A stretch of 41,877 bases of DNA from Oscillospiraceae bacterium (lineage in GTDB: Bacteria; Bacillota; Clostridia; Oscillospirales; Oscillospiraceae): NCBI GenBank assembly GCA_017535865.1, contig JAFXTM010000058.1, forward strand, positions 1 to 41,877, written 5' to 3'. The position numbers and the translations under genes were made by a program. Positions 23,488 through 31,638 of the stretch are shown here, piece by piece. Positions within the stretch are counted from its first letter, which is position 1. Each line of letters begins with the position of its first letter. The notes under the pieces were generated by a model, which saw only the letters and a list, made by a program, of their open reading frames with translations, was not told where the DNA came from and searched no databases.

Positions 23488-24225
23488 ATGTACCGAGTCG
23501 TTTTGATCGACGATGAGAGACTGATCGTCGAGGGCCTGCGAAAGGTCGTTAAATGGGAGGACTACCGCTGCGAGGTCGTCGCCGCGGCCTCGGACGCGAC
23601 GTCCGGCGCGGCGGCGATCCGGCAGTATCAGCCGCATATCCTTTTCACGGATATCCGCATGCCGGGCGACGACGGGCTGACGATGCTGGCCGGTCTGCGC
23701 AGCGAGTATCCGGACATGCAGGTCATCGTGCTGACCGGCTACCGCGATTTTCAGTACGCACAGGAGGCGATCCGCCTGGGCGTGGCGCGCTTTCTGCTCA
23801 AGCCCTCGAAGATGGGCGAGATCCACGAGGCCCTGCAGGCGGTGACCGAGCGGCTGGACAAGGCGCTGCCCGCCGAGGCGGCAGAGGAGCTGCGCGAGCA
23901 CAGCGGCAGCTTTCTGGTACGCCAGGCGACGGCCTATATCGAGAGCCACTACGCCGAAAAGCTCACGCTGCAGGAGGTCGCGGACGCCTGCTACGTCTCG
24001 CAGTGGCATCTGTCGAAGCTCCTCAGCAAGCACACCGACGGGAACTTCTACGACGTGCTGAACACGGTCCGCATCAACGCCGCGAAAAAGCTGCTGCGCG
24101 ATCCGAGCCTGCGGATCGGGGAGATCGGGGAGCGCGTCGGCTACGCCGACACGGCGCATTTCGCCCGCGTCTTCAAAAAGATCGTCGGCATGAGCGCCAA
24201 CGAGTACCGCAACAGCCTGTCCTGA
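23488..24225 (+). CDS. YesN-type response regulator (receiver + AraC HTH)
   Basis: A 245-residue protein. The ATG at 23488 is preferred over a GTG at 23476, since GAGGTGA forms the ribosome site before the ATG. The receiver (1-120) has acidic Asp8/Asp9, phosphoacceptor Asp55 (LFTDIRMPG), Thr83 and Lys105. An AraC-type double helix-turn-helix fills about 145-245 ('LTLQEVADACYVSQWHLSKLL', 'IGEIGERVGYADTAHFARVFK'). It is the last gene of the GH94 operon and has no kinase gene beside it. The only YesM-type kinase in the window starts near 38321 and itself lacks a regulator. It likely activates sugar-uptake genes in response to an external saccharide. Confidence 0.93.
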   Translation: MYRVVLIDDERLIVEGLRKVVKWEDYRCEVVAAASDATSGAAAIRQYQPHILFTDIRMPGDDGLTMLAGLRSEYPDMQVIVLTGYRDFQYAQEAIRLGVARFLLKPSKMGEIHEALQAVTERLDKALPAEAAEELREHSGSFLVRQATAYIESHYAEKLTLQEVADACYVSQWHLSKLLSKHTDGNFYDVLNTVRINAAKKLLRDPSLRIGEIGERVGYADTAHFARVFKKIVGMSANEYRNSLS

Positions 24226-24260
24226 GCGGGGCGTCTCTCCCGCCGCGAATCAAACTGTCA

Positions 24261-24300
24261 AAACAGGAAGGGCCTGCCGTCCGGCAGGCCCTTCCTGTTT
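24261..24300. terminator. Bidirectional terminator between the response regulator and etfA
   Basis: A perfect 18-bp stem (24261-24278 with 24283-24300) with loop GTCC between convergent genes. The ends AAACAGGAAGG / CCTTCCTGTTT give a short T-run on each side. Confidence 0.9.
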
Positions 24301-24321
24301 CCTGTATTCGGATAGAACGAT

Positions 24322-25326
24322 TCAGCTCCTGCGGGCTCTGAGCTGCTCGATCAGCTCGTCGCAGACCTCGTCCATGTCGCCCACGATACCGTAGTCGCAG
24401 TAGTTGAAGATCTGGGCGTCGGGGTTCTTGTCGACCGCCACGAAGACCTCCGCGTCCACGCCGGCGGTGTGGTTCACGGCGCCCGAGACGCCGAAGCTGA
24501 TGTAGAGCTTGGTCTTGACCATGACGCCGGACTGGCCGATCTGCAGCTTGTACGGCAGGATGCCGCGGTCATAAAGAGGCCGTGTACAGCCGATCTTGCC
24601 GCCCAGAAGCTTTGCGAGCGTACGGTAGCGCTCAAGGTGCTCGGAGTCCTTCAGGCCGTTTCCGACGCAGACGACGCAGTCGGCATTGGCGATGTCCATG
24701 TCGGGGTCCATATCGTCCGGGATGAAGTCGATGTGCCTGCAGCGGATCGCCGCGGGATCGAAGTTGATCTCCTCCCGGATGACCTCGATGTTCTCCTTTG
24801 CGCCGGTGGGGGCGTACTTGAAGGTGCCGGGGCGGATGGTGCCGACCTGGGGACGCAGGACGGGGACCGTGATGACCGCCATGATCTTGCCGCCGACGGC
24901 CGGCTCGATGAACTGGATATCGCCGGTCTCGGGGTCGTACTCCAGCTCCATGGCGTCGGAGGTGCAGCCGGTGTCGAGCTGCACGGCGAAGCGGGGCGCG
25001 AAATCGCGGCCGTTGATCGTGCCGCCGACAAAGATGGCGGAAGGGTTGTACTTGCGGGAAAGCACGGTAAAGGCGTTGGCGTAGGCGTCGGTGTTGAAGT
25101 ACTCGTAGCCGGTGCCGCTGACATGGAGGATGCCGTCGATGCCGCATTCCTTCACCTTATCCACTTCCGCCCCGGGGAGCTCCCCGAGGATGACGGCGTA
25201 CAGCTTGTCTCCGGTGGCGTCGCAGAGCTTTCGGAGTTCGCAGCACAGTTCCAGACCCACGGGCGCGGCGGTCACGCCGCCATGCTCGATGTACACCCAC
25301 ATGTTTTTGTAATCGGATTTCCGCAT
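24322..25326 (-). CDS. etfA: Electron transfer flavoprotein alpha subunit
   Basis: A 334-residue protein starting at 25326 with AAGGAGG. It has the ETF N-terminal fold ('NMWVYIEHGGVTAAPVGLE') and the C-terminal FAD-binding block ('LGGKIGCTRPLYDRG', 'GQSGVMVKTKLYISFGVSG', 'AEVFVAVDKNPDAQIFNYCD', then 'YGIVGD'). It binds FAD and forms a heterodimer with EtfB. The N-terminus begins directly with the ETF domain: the ferredoxin-like [4Fe-4S] extension found in some bifurcating EtfA proteins is absent. It is the last gene of a lactate/2-hydroxyacid oxidation operon. Confidence 0.95.
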   Translation of the reverse strand: MRKSDYKNMWVYIEHGGVTAAPVGLELCCELRKLCDATGDKLYAVILGELPGAEVDKVKECGIDGILHVSGTGYEYFNTDAYANAFTVLSRKYNPSAIFVGGTINGRDFAPRFAVQLDTGCTSDAMELEYDPETGDIQFIEPAVGGKIMAVITVPVLRPQVGTIRPGTFKYAPTGAKENIEVIREEINFDPAAIRCRHIDFIPDDMDPDMDIANADCVVCVGNGLKDSEHLERYRTLAKLLGGKIGCTRPLYDRGILPYKLQIGQSGVMVKTKLYISFGVSGAVNHTAGVDAEVFVAVDKNPDAQIFNYCDYGIVGDMDEVCDELIEQLRARRS

Positions 25327-25338
25327 CGTCGCGCCTCC

Positions 25339-26133
25339 TTAAATCGAGTCTTTTTCCGCCAGCAGTTCAAGCAGTCTGCCGACGTCGGTCCTGACGCTGC
25401 CGGTATTGATGATCTGCCCGGGTTCCGGGAGCTCGGGGGGATAGATCCGCGGCACGATCGTACCGGAGCCGGGGACGCCGATCTTTTCCGGATCCAGCCC
25501 GTCGATATCGTTTTCGGTATAGGTGGTGATCTCCGCCGTTTTGGCGGCGAGGTAGGCCTTGAGGTTCGGCAGACGGCCGTAAAACCTGTCTTTCTCCACC
25601 GTGATCAGGCAGGGCAGCGTCGCCTCGACGATCTCCTTGCCGGTCTCCAGTGTCCGGGTCGCGCGGACCTTCCCGTCGGCGATATCCTCAATGCTGTAGC
25701 AGCAGGAGATCTGCGAGGCGTCGAACCGCTCCGCGAGCTGCGAGGCCATCTGACCGGTGGCGCCGTCCATGGTCTCCTTGCCGCAGAAGATCAGATCGAA
25801 GCTGCCCTTCATCTCGGCAGCCTTCACAATGGTATAGCTCGTGGACAGGGTATCCGCGCCGCCGAAGGGGCGGCCGGTGATCAGGATCGCCTCGTCGCCG
25901 CCGACAGCCAGGCATTCGCGCAGGGTGCTCTCCGCCATGGGCGGGCCCATGGTGATGAGGGTGATCTCGCCGCCGAAGCGTTCCTTGGTCTGCACAGCCG
26001 CTTCCAGCGCGTTCAGGTCCAGGGGATTCGTCAGCGTCGGGACGCCGGTGCGGACCAGGTTGCCGGTCTCCGGGTCCATCTTCACCAGATCCACGTCCGG
26101 GATCTGCTTGACACACACGAGTATTTTCAGCAT
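25339..26133 (-). CDS. etfB: Electron transfer flavoprotein beta subunit
   Basis: A 264-residue protein. The ATG at 26133 has AAGGAG at proper spacing, whereas the ATG at 26139 abuts the ribosome site. Typical EtfB blocks: 'ILVCVKQIPDVDLVKMDPET', 'NPLDLNALEAAVQTKE', 'FDLIFCGKETMDGATGQM' and 'ATLPCLITVEKD'. The 'GKETMDGATGQ' loop is like that of bifurcating EtfB proteins that bind NAD(H) and a second FAD. It lies 12 bp before etfA and 33 bp after the FAD dehydrogenase gene, suggesting a three-protein LctBCD-like complex. Confidence 0.95.
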   Translation of the reverse strand: MLKILVCVKQIPDVDLVKMDPETGNLVRTGVPTLTNPLDLNALEAAVQTKERFGGEITLITMGPPMAESTLRECLAVGGDEAILITGRPFGGADTLSTSYTIVKAAEMKGSFDLIFCGKETMDGATGQMASQLAERFDASQISCCYSIEDIADGKVRATRTLETGKEIVEATLPCLITVEKDRFYGRLPNLKAYLAAKTAEITTYTENDIDGLDPEKIGVPGSGTIVPRIYPPELPEPGQIINTGSVRTDVGRLLELLAEKDSI

Positions 26134-26166
26134 AAGCATCTCCTTCCTCCATCGTTCCCCCGCGCT

Positions 26167-27600
26167 TCAGCCGGCAAGGGTGTCGTCGCAGACCTTGCCC
26201 GGGTTGAGGATGCCCTCCGGGTCGAAGACCTTCTTGATGTCGCTCATCAGCCGGAACACGTCTTCGCCGACGGACTCCCGCAGATAGACCATTTTCGCAT
26301 GGCCGATGGAGTGCTCGCCGGAAACCTGGCCCTCAAGCTCGGCGCACTTGGTGTAGGCCTTGTCCATGATGATCTTGACTCTCCGCTTGAACTCCTCTTC
26401 TTCGAGGTCGTTCGAGCAGCAGTAGATGTGCAGGTTGCCGTCGCCGGCGTGGCCGAAGTTGCGGATGCGGATCCCGTTCTCGTCGCCGAGCCGGCGGATG
26501 TAGATCAGGAAGTCGGGGATCTTGTCCACCGGCACCACAACGTCCATCTCGTCGATGAGCTTCGTGTCCGCCTCGATGGCGGTGAGGAAGCTCGAACGGG
26601 CGGACCAGGCCGCCTTCTTGTTGGAGGAGGTGGCGACGACCAGCACGTCCATGGCGCCGGCCTTCTCCGCGACCTTGCCGAGCGTGATCATCTTCTGGTC
26701 CAGCTCCTCCTCGTCCGCCCCGACAAAGGTGACAAGGATGGAGGCGCCGACCTCCTCGTTGTTGACAGTCTCCGGGAAAATGGGGTTCCCGGTGAAGGCG
26801 GCGGAGGAGGTCACGATGTCCGCGTCCATGAACTCGATGGACTGGGGATCCAGGTTCGCCAGCTTGATTTTGGGCACGGAGTGGATGCAGGCTTCCACGT
26901 CCCGGAACGGGAGCAGACAGGAGACGTCGCAGATGGGCTTTGGGATCAGCTTCATGGTCATTTCGGTGATGATGCCGAGCGTGCCCTCGGAGCCGACCAT
27001 CAGATGCAGCAGGCTGTAACCGGAGCTGGTCTTGCAGACGGATTTGCCGAGCTCGATGATCCGGCCGTCGGCCAGCACGACCGTGAGCGCGAGCACATAG
27101 TCGCGGGTGACGCCGTATTTGACCGCGCGCATGCCGCCCGCGTTGGTGGAGATGTTGCCGCCGACGGTGGCCGTCTTCTCACCGGGATCGGGCGGGTACA
27201 TCAGGCCGTGCTCCAGCGCGTCGGCGGCCAGGTCCTTCAGCAGGACGCCCGGCTGGATGCGGACCACGAGGTTCTCCATGTCGTAGTCCAGGATCTTGTT
27301 CATGCGGCGGGTGCAGAGGACAAGGCCGCCCGCCAGCGGGACGCAGCCGCCCACCAGCCCCGTCCCGGCGCCGCGGCAGGTCACGGGAATGCGGTTGGCG
27401 TGGCAGATCTTCATGATCTCGGACACTTCCTCCGTGGTCTCGACGTCCACGGCTGCCTCCGGGAGATGCTTGCCGTAGATCGGCATCTCGTCGTGCCCGT
27501 AGTTGGGATCGACCGCCTCTCCAACAAAGAATCTTCTTTCGCCCACCACAGCGCGCAGCTGTGCGGCGATTTCCGGCGTGAGTTTGTTGTAGCTTGCCAT
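26167..27600 (-). CDS. GlcD/LctD-type FAD-linked 2-hydroxyacid (lactate) dehydrogenase
   Basis: A 477-residue protein, start at 27600 with AGGAGGA. It contains the PCMH-type FAD domain ('VTCRGAGTGLVGGCVPLAGG', 'VGGNISTNAGGMRAVKYG') and the C-terminal FAD-oxidase domain ending in 'SGEHSIGHAKMVYL' and 'PEGILNPGKVC'. The family oxidises D-lactate or glycolate. With EtfAB directly downstream it matches the Acetobacterium woodii LDH-EtfAB arrangement, in which lactate oxidation to pyruvate is driven by reduced ferredoxin with NAD+ as final acceptor. That the same confurcation occurs here is inference from gene order. Confidence 0.93.
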   Translation of the reverse strand: MASYNKLTPEIAAQLRAVVGERRFFVGEAVDPNYGHDEMPIYGKHLPEAAVDVETTEEVSEIMKICHANRIPVTCRGAGTGLVGGCVPLAGGLVLCTRRMNKILDYDMENLVVRIQPGVLLKDLAADALEHGLMYPPDPGEKTATVGGNISTNAGGMRAVKYGVTRDYVLALTVVLADGRIIELGKSVCKTSSGYSLLHLMVGSEGTLGIITEMTMKLIPKPICDVSCLLPFRDVEACIHSVPKIKLANLDPQSIEFMDADIVTSSAAFTGNPIFPETVNNEEVGASILVTFVGADEEELDQKMITLGKVAEKAGAMDVLVVATSSNKKAAWSARSSFLTAIEADTKLIDEMDVVVPVDKIPDFLIYIRRLGDENGIRIRNFGHAGDGNLHIYCCSNDLEEEEFKRRVKIIMDKAYTKCAELEGQVSGEHSIGHAKMVYLRESVGEDVFRLMSDIKKVFDPEGILNPGKVCDDTLAG

Positions 27601-27742
27601 GCAAGACTCCTCCTGTCTGAGAAATAGTGACCGGGGAAGCGCCGAAGCCGCCGAAACACCGCGGCTCAGCGAATCCCGAAAGATATGTCGGCTGACTGAA
27701 CAGGCGCTTTTCGATTATGGGCAGAAGGCGGCGCGCTTCCGA

Positions 27743-28801
27743 TCAGGCGAGCAGATCCGCGAGCACGCCGTCCTCGCCGAGGGCGCCGCACCTGCGTCCG
27801 AGATCCGTCAGCTCGGCCTCAAGCGCGTCGGAGAAATCCAGGCCGGTGGCCTTCCGTTCCTCGATCAGCCGGGCTTCGATCTCGCCGGGCATGAAGATCT
27901 CCTTCACGCCGGTGGCGGTGCGGCTGTTTTTGATCATGCTCGCATAAAGCGAAGCATGCTCCTTGAAGCGTTCCACATCGATGAAATGCGCGATATCCAG
28001 CAGGATCACGGCGAAGCCGGTCTCCTCGGGCCTCATGTCCTCCACGAACGGGATCTCGGGGCTGGTGAGCGCGTCCGACAGAACGCCGCCGAACATGTCG
28101 ACAAACACAGCGAGGCCGTAGCCCTTGTGGCCGCCCATGGGGCGGACGCAGTAGGCGGCATGCGGATCGGAGGTCGGGTTGCCGTCGTAGTCGTTGGCCC
28201 AGTCCAGCGGCATCTGCTTGTTCTCGCGGCGATAGGCCTGGACCTTGCCGATGGCGACGCCGCTGGTGGAGATGTCGATCACGATCGGACGGTTCGGATT
28301 CTTCGTGGGGCAGCCCATGATGATGGGGTTCGTACCGATCAGACGGTCCGCGCCGCCGAACGGAGACTGGCAGGGATAGGTGTTGCTCACCACGATGCCG
28401 ATCATGTCGTCCTCGGCCATACGGTGACCGTAGTAGCCGCCGCAGCCGATGTTGGCGCTGTTGCGGCCCACGCCGGCGGCAACGCCGTACTTGCGGGCGC
28501 GTTCGCGCACGGCGTCATAGACGCTGTTCACCGCCACGATGCCGGAGCCGCCGCCGCAGTCGAAGACGAGGGAAGTCTCCCCGTCCTTCACACAGCGGAA
28601 GTCGGGCTGCGCCACCAGCGCGCCCGCCATATACTGCCGCAGGTAGATGCAGAGACGGGACAGCCCGTGGGAATAGGTTCCGGTGAAGTCGGAATGGGTG
28701 ACGACGGCGGCGAGCGAGGCGGCGTCGCTCTCCGAGACGCCCTGCGCCATGACCAGGCGCTTGATCAGGGTGATCTCCTGCTCGTAAGAAAGATGCATCA
28801 T
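27743..28801 (-). CDS. LDH2-family NAD(P)-dependent malate/L-lactate-type dehydrogenase
   Basis: A 352-residue protein of the LDH2 (AllD/YlbC/ComC) family, not the classical Rossmann LDH. Conserved blocks: 'DFTGTYSHGLSRLCIYL' with the catalytic His, 'VAAGVGRNSANIGCGGYYG', 'SNTYPCQSPFGGADRLIGTNP', 'ISTSGVAIGKVQAYRRENK' and 'GGHKGYGLAVFVDM'. The family uses NAD(P) on 2-hydroxyacids such as L-malate, L-lactate, sulfolactate or ureidoglycolate. Two ATGs (28801, 28798) share one GGAGG. It is the first gene of the unit with the GlcD-type enzyme and EtfAB. Two stereospecific dehydrogenases could interconvert lactate enantiomers through pyruvate (inference). Confidence 0.9.
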   Translation of the reverse strand: MMHLSYEQEITLIKRLVMAQGVSESDAASLAAVVTHSDFTGTYSHGLSRLCIYLRQYMAGALVAQPDFRCVKDGETSLVFDCGGGSGIVAVNSVYDAVRERARKYGVAAGVGRNSANIGCGGYYGHRMAEDDMIGIVVSNTYPCQSPFGGADRLIGTNPIIMGCPTKNPNRPIVIDISTSGVAIGKVQAYRRENKQMPLDWANDYDGNPTSDPHAAYCVRPMGGHKGYGLAVFVDMFGGVLSDALTSPEIPFVEDMRPEETGFAVILLDIAHFIDVERFKEHASLYASMIKNSRTATGVKEIFMPGEIEARLIEERKATGLDFSDALEAELTDLGRRCGALGEDGVLADLLA

Positions 28802-28883
28802 CGTGTAAGTACCTCCAGTCTTGTATGGTATACCTCTTTGTCAGACATAGGGAAAGCCGCGGCTTCCCGCCGTTGGGGATGCC

Positions 28884-29000
28884 GGCGGGGACCTGAGGCC
28901 GATGGGCGGCGGCGCCGCGAGCGCGGCCGGGGGGGCCGAAGCCGGCTGTGCCTTCGATGAAGGCCGCGCATACGAAGCCGACGGCGATCGCCTGAATGCG
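28884..29000 (-). pseudogene. lctP: Remnant of an LctP-family lactate permease gene
   Basis: On the minus strand one frame reads 'AIAVGFVCAAFIEGTAGFG' and, after a run of seven Cs where the frame shifts, another reads 'PAALAAPPPIGL'. Joined, these give the hallmark LctP segment (A-F-I/L-EG-x-AGFG-x-P-A-A-L-A-A-P-L-L-x-GLGF). Nothing else of the roughly 500-residue permease is present, so the gene was deleted except for this piece, which sits between a live promoter and a lactate dehydrogenase operon. Confidence is limited by shortness, but the motif is very characteristic. Confidence 0.65.
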
Positions 29001-29017
29001 GCGGTCGGAGCATTTTG

Positions 29018-29046
29018 ATTATAGCAAGAAAGTGCACAGATGGCAA
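29018..29046 (-). promoter_or_regulatory. Promoter upstream of the lactate operon
   Basis: On the minus strand TTGCCA (29046-29041), 17-bp spacer, TATAAT (29023-29018). It would give a leader of about 210 nt running through the permease remnant before the LDH2 gene. Confidence 0.72.
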
Positions 29047-29130
29047 GGAGAACCCCGCGCGTCTTTCCTGCATTTTTGTAAGAACTGCACAAAAGCGCAA
29101 GGATCCTTTCAAGAAATGCCTGTTATGTTT

Positions 29131-29167
29131 AAAAAAGACGGAACGACCGTGTTTCCGTCGTTCCGTC
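29131..29167 (-). terminator. Terminator of the carbamoyltransferase operon
   Basis: An 11-bp perfect stem (GACGGAACGAC, 29137-29147 with 29157-29167) followed on the minus strand by six Ts (29136-29131). It lies 33 bp past the gene's stop. Confidence 0.92.
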
Positions 29168-29199
29168 TTCGGTATCGGTCAAAGCCGTCCCCGTCCCTC

Positions 29200-30195
29200 T
29201 CAGGGCGCCAGCGTGGCATAGATCACGGCCTTGATGGTGTGCATGCGGTTTTCCGCCTCGTCAAAGACCACGGAGCGCTCGGACTCGAACACCTCGTCGG
29301 TCACCTCCATCTCCCGGATGCCGTACTTTTCGGCGATCTGCGCGCCGATGTCGGTCTTGGTGTCGTGGAAGGAGGGCAGGCAGTGCATGAAGACAGCGCC
29401 GGGCGCGGCCTTGGCCATGACGGCGGCGTTGATCTGGTAGTCCCTCAGCAGCGCGATGCGGCTCTCCCAGACCTCCTCCGGTTCGCCCATGGAGACCCAG
29501 ATATCGGTGTAGAGCACGTCCGCGCCGGCCGCGCCCGCCTCCACGTCCTCGGTCAGCGTGACGCTGCCCCCGCTCGCCGCGGCAAAGCCGCGCGCCTTTT
29601 CCACCAGTTCTTCGGCGGGGAAGAGCGCCTTCGGCGCGCAGGCGGTGAAGTGCAGGCCCATCTTGGCGCAGGCGATCATCAGGGAATTGCCCATGTTGTT
29701 GCGGGCGTCCCCCATATAAGTGAACTTCACGCCTTCGAGCCGCCCGAGCTTCTCCTCGATCGTCAGCAGGTCCGCCAGCATCTGCGTGGGGTGGAACTGA
29801 TCGGTCAGCCCGTTCCACACCGGTACCCCGGCGTACTTTGCCAGTTCCTCCACCCGCTCCTGGCCGAAGCCGCGGTATTCGATGCCGTCGAACATCCGGC
29901 CGAGCACCCGGGCGGTATCGGCGATGCTCTCCTTCTTCCCCATCTGGGAGCTGCCTGGGTCGAGGCAGGTCACGCCCATGCCCAGATCCAGTCCGGCAAC
30001 CTCAAAGGCGCAGCGGGTGCGCGTGGAAGTCTTTTCAAACAGGAGCACGATGTTCTTCCCCGCCAGGTAGCGATGGGGCGTGCCGGCGTGTTTGAGTTCC
30101 TTGAACATTTTCGCGGTGTCCAGCAGACAGCGGATCTCCTCGGGGGTATAGTCCAGCAGCGTGAGAAAATGTCTTCCGTGCAGATCAACAGCCAT
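29200..30195 (-). CDS. argF: Ornithine carbamoyltransferase
   Basis: A 331-residue protein. Carbamoyl-phosphate binding motif STRTR at 57-61, HPTQ at 135-138, ornithine loop 'DIWVSMGE' at 231-238 and HCLP at 271-274 are all intact. This identifies ornithine (not aspartate) carbamoyltransferase: ornithine + carbamoyl phosphate to and from citrulline + phosphate. It can serve arginine synthesis or, in reverse, citrulline breakdown. The gene just upstream encodes an ornithine cyclodeaminase, and no arginine deiminase or carbamate kinase gene is near. The pair suggests conversion of citrulline through ornithine to proline with carbamoyl phosphate released (inference). Confidence 0.94.
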   Translation of the reverse strand: MAVDLHGRHFLTLLDYTPEEIRCLLDTAKMFKELKHAGTPHRYLAGKNIVLLFEKTSTRTRCAFEVAGLDLGMGVTCLDPGSSQMGKKESIADTARVLGRMFDGIEYRGFGQERVEELAKYAGVPVWNGLTDQFHPTQMLADLLTIEEKLGRLEGVKFTYMGDARNNMGNSLMIACAKMGLHFTACAPKALFPAEELVEKARGFAAASGGSVTLTEDVEAGAAGADVLYTDIWVSMGEPEEVWESRIALLRDYQINAAVMAKAAPGAVFMHCLPSFHDTKTDIGAQIAEKYGIREMEVTDEVFESERSVVFDEAENRMHTIKAVIYATLAP

Positions 30196-30234
30196 TTCTT
30201 CTCCTCATTTCGATTCGTATTGCCCGCGGCGGGC

Positions 30235-31338
30235 TCAGTCGTCCCGCAGGTCCAGCCCGCGGGCGACGATGCGGATGAAATCCTGGACGTTCGTGACCAT
30301 GGTGGTGGCGGCGAGGCTGCCGCGGTCGAGCAGCTTGTTGACCACGAACTCCGCGGCGTCCACCGCGTAGAGATACACCGGGCGCACCGTGCCGTCGGGC
30401 AGCACCCGGAAAGAGGGCGTCATGTTCCCCACGGCGATGGTGTGCAGCATGGTGGCCAGGCAGATCACCGTCGTGCCGGTCCTGACGAGCGTCCGCATGG
30501 CGCTCTGGCCGGCGTAGGCGTCGCCGATCACCTCCGGGAGCGGTCCGTCGTCCCGGATGGAACCGGTGAGCACGAGGGGGATCTTGTTGCGTACGCAGGC
30601 GCAGAGGATCCCGTCATCGAGGCCGTACTCGTCGATAAAGGCGGGGATGGAGCCGCTGCGGCGCACCTTGTTGATCACGTCCAGATGGTTGTAGTGGCCG
30701 TTGGGCCGGGAGCGCTGGGTATAGATATCCTGTCCAAGGGCGGTGTGCAGCAGGGCGGCCTCGAGATCGTGCGTGGCCAGGGCGTTCCCGGCCAGCAGGC
30801 CGTGGCAGTAGCCCGCGTCGATCAAGGCGCTCATGCTCTCCCGGGCCTGCGCGTCGAAGGCAAAGGCCGGACCCATCACCCAGAGGATGCGGCCGTGCTC
30901 GCGCTCATAGCGCAGCAGCTCGATCAGCGCGTCGTAATCCCGGGCGTAGGAGGTCTCCCGGCTGCGTCCCTGCCGGAACACGAACTGATCCTCCAGCGCC
31001 TCCTCCGCTGTGCGGAAGCCGCTGCTGTGGACGTAGATCCCCTCCTGCGCCTGCTCTGTGCGGCCGAGGACGACCTTGTCGCCGCGGCGGAGGTTCCGGT
31101 TCTCCACAACATCCAGACGGCCGTTTTCCCGCAGGACCACACTGGAGTCCATCCGGCTCTCCTCCGCCAGGACCCAGCGGCCGTCGATCTTGAAATACTC
31201 CGGGAACATGGAGGTGCTGTGGTAGTATTCCGGTGCGACGCCGTCTTTCTCCGCGAGGGCGAAGCGCACGTCCGGCGCGTCGGCGAACTTCGGCAGCCGG
31301 AAATCCGGCGGGGTATACAAAGGCAAAACAAAAGCCAT
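30235..31338 (-). CDS. Ornithine cyclodeaminase of the archaeal/AgrE-type (TIGR00300 family)
   Basis: A 367-residue protein, start at 31338 with AGGAGGA. It does not resemble the common mu-crystallin-type ornithine cyclodeaminase. It matches the TIGR00300/'LOR/SDH' family, including the C-terminal half of cyanobacterial AgrE and methanogen enzymes: 'ILWVMGPAFAFDAQARESM', 'GYCHGLLAGNALATHDLEAA', 'RSRPNGHYNHLDVINKVRRS', 'GSIPAFIDEYGLDDGILCAC' and 'TMLHTIAVGNMTPSF'. These enzymes convert ornithine to proline and ammonia. The N-terminal region here is shorter than in fused AgrE, with no arginine dihydrolase domain. It heads a two-gene operon with ornithine carbamoyltransferase. Confidence 0.82.
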   Translation of the reverse strand: MAFVLPLYTPPDFRLPKFADAPDVRFALAEKDGVAPEYYHSTSMFPEYFKIDGRWVLAEESRMDSSVVLRENGRLDVVENRNLRRGDKVVLGRTEQAQEGIYVHSSGFRTAEEALEDQFVFRQGRSRETSYARDYDALIELLRYEREHGRILWVMGPAFAFDAQARESMSALIDAGYCHGLLAGNALATHDLEAALLHTALGQDIYTQRSRPNGHYNHLDVINKVRRSGSIPAFIDEYGLDDGILCACVRNKIPLVLTGSIRDDGPLPEVIGDAYAGQSAMRTLVRTGTTVICLATMLHTIAVGNMTPSFRVLPDGTVRPVYLYAVDAAEFVVNKLLDRGSLAATTMVTNVQDFIRIVARGLDLRDD

Positions 31339-31472
31339 CTTCTCTCCTCCTGTGTCTCTCTGTTTCAGTCGACCGGCATAAAAGGCCCCGCGCGGAGGAC
31401 CGATCCCGCTCTGAACGCAGACGGGTATGGACGCCGTTCTTCTTTGCAGATCGTTTTTTTTCGGATAAGATC

Positions 31473-31501
31473 AGTATAACACATTCCGCCGCCGTTGGGA
31501 A
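31473..31501 (-). promoter_or_regulatory. Promoter of the ornithine cyclodeaminase-OTC operon
   Basis: On the minus strand TTCCCA (31501-31496), 17-bp spacer, TATACT (31478-31473). Confidence 0.6.
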
Positions 31502-31570
31502 CAGGCGGGATAAAATCGACCTCTGTTTTCTGCGTCAACGACATGCCGCGGCCTGCGGACAGGCAAACGA

Positions 31571-31600
31571 ACTCCCCGCATCGCAGGCGATGCGGGGAGT
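31571..31600 (-). terminator. Hairpin after the ABC transporter operon
   Basis: A 13-bp stem (31571-31583 with 31588-31600, ACTCCCCGCATCG) 39 bp past the binding-protein stop. The following minus-strand bases (TCGTTTGCC) make only a weak T-tract. Confidence 0.65.
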
Positions 31601-31638
31601 CCTCTCTGATTTTATACGGGTCGTACGGCGCCAGGTGC

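Larger units (their letters stand above)
28802..29199. other. Intergenic region with promoter, operator-like palindrome and lctP remnant
   Basis: Nearly 400 bp between the LDH2 gene and the carbamoyltransferase gene. From right to left it holds a terminator, a promoter (29018-29046), a decayed lactate permease piece (28884-29000) and the palindrome GGTATACC (28827-28834) just before the LDH2 start. GGTATACC resembles operators of FCD-type GntR regulators (UxuR/ExuR type TTGGTATACCAA). Confidence 0.55.
31339..31638. other. Intergenic region between ABC and ornithine operons
   Basis: About 300 bp holding the promoter of the ornithine operon (31473-31501), a 135-nt leader with no recognised riboswitch or T-box, and the hairpin that ends the ABC operon (31571-31600). 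No gene is seen. Confidence 0.6.

Noticed and set aside
24469-27627. Plus-strand open frame of about 1050 codons
   Set aside because: It is antisense to etfA, etfB and the FAD dehydrogenase and has a composition typical of reverse-strand shadows (rich in Arg, Ala, His, Asp), with no domain.
30235-31338. Assignment as common bacterial ornithine cyclodeaminase (mu-crystallin family)
   Set aside because: The sequence lacks that family's pattern and fits the TIGR00300/AgrE type instead.
28996-31479. Plus-strand open frame of about 830 codons
   Set aside because: It runs antisense through the OTC and cyclodeaminase genes, both with complete family motifs.
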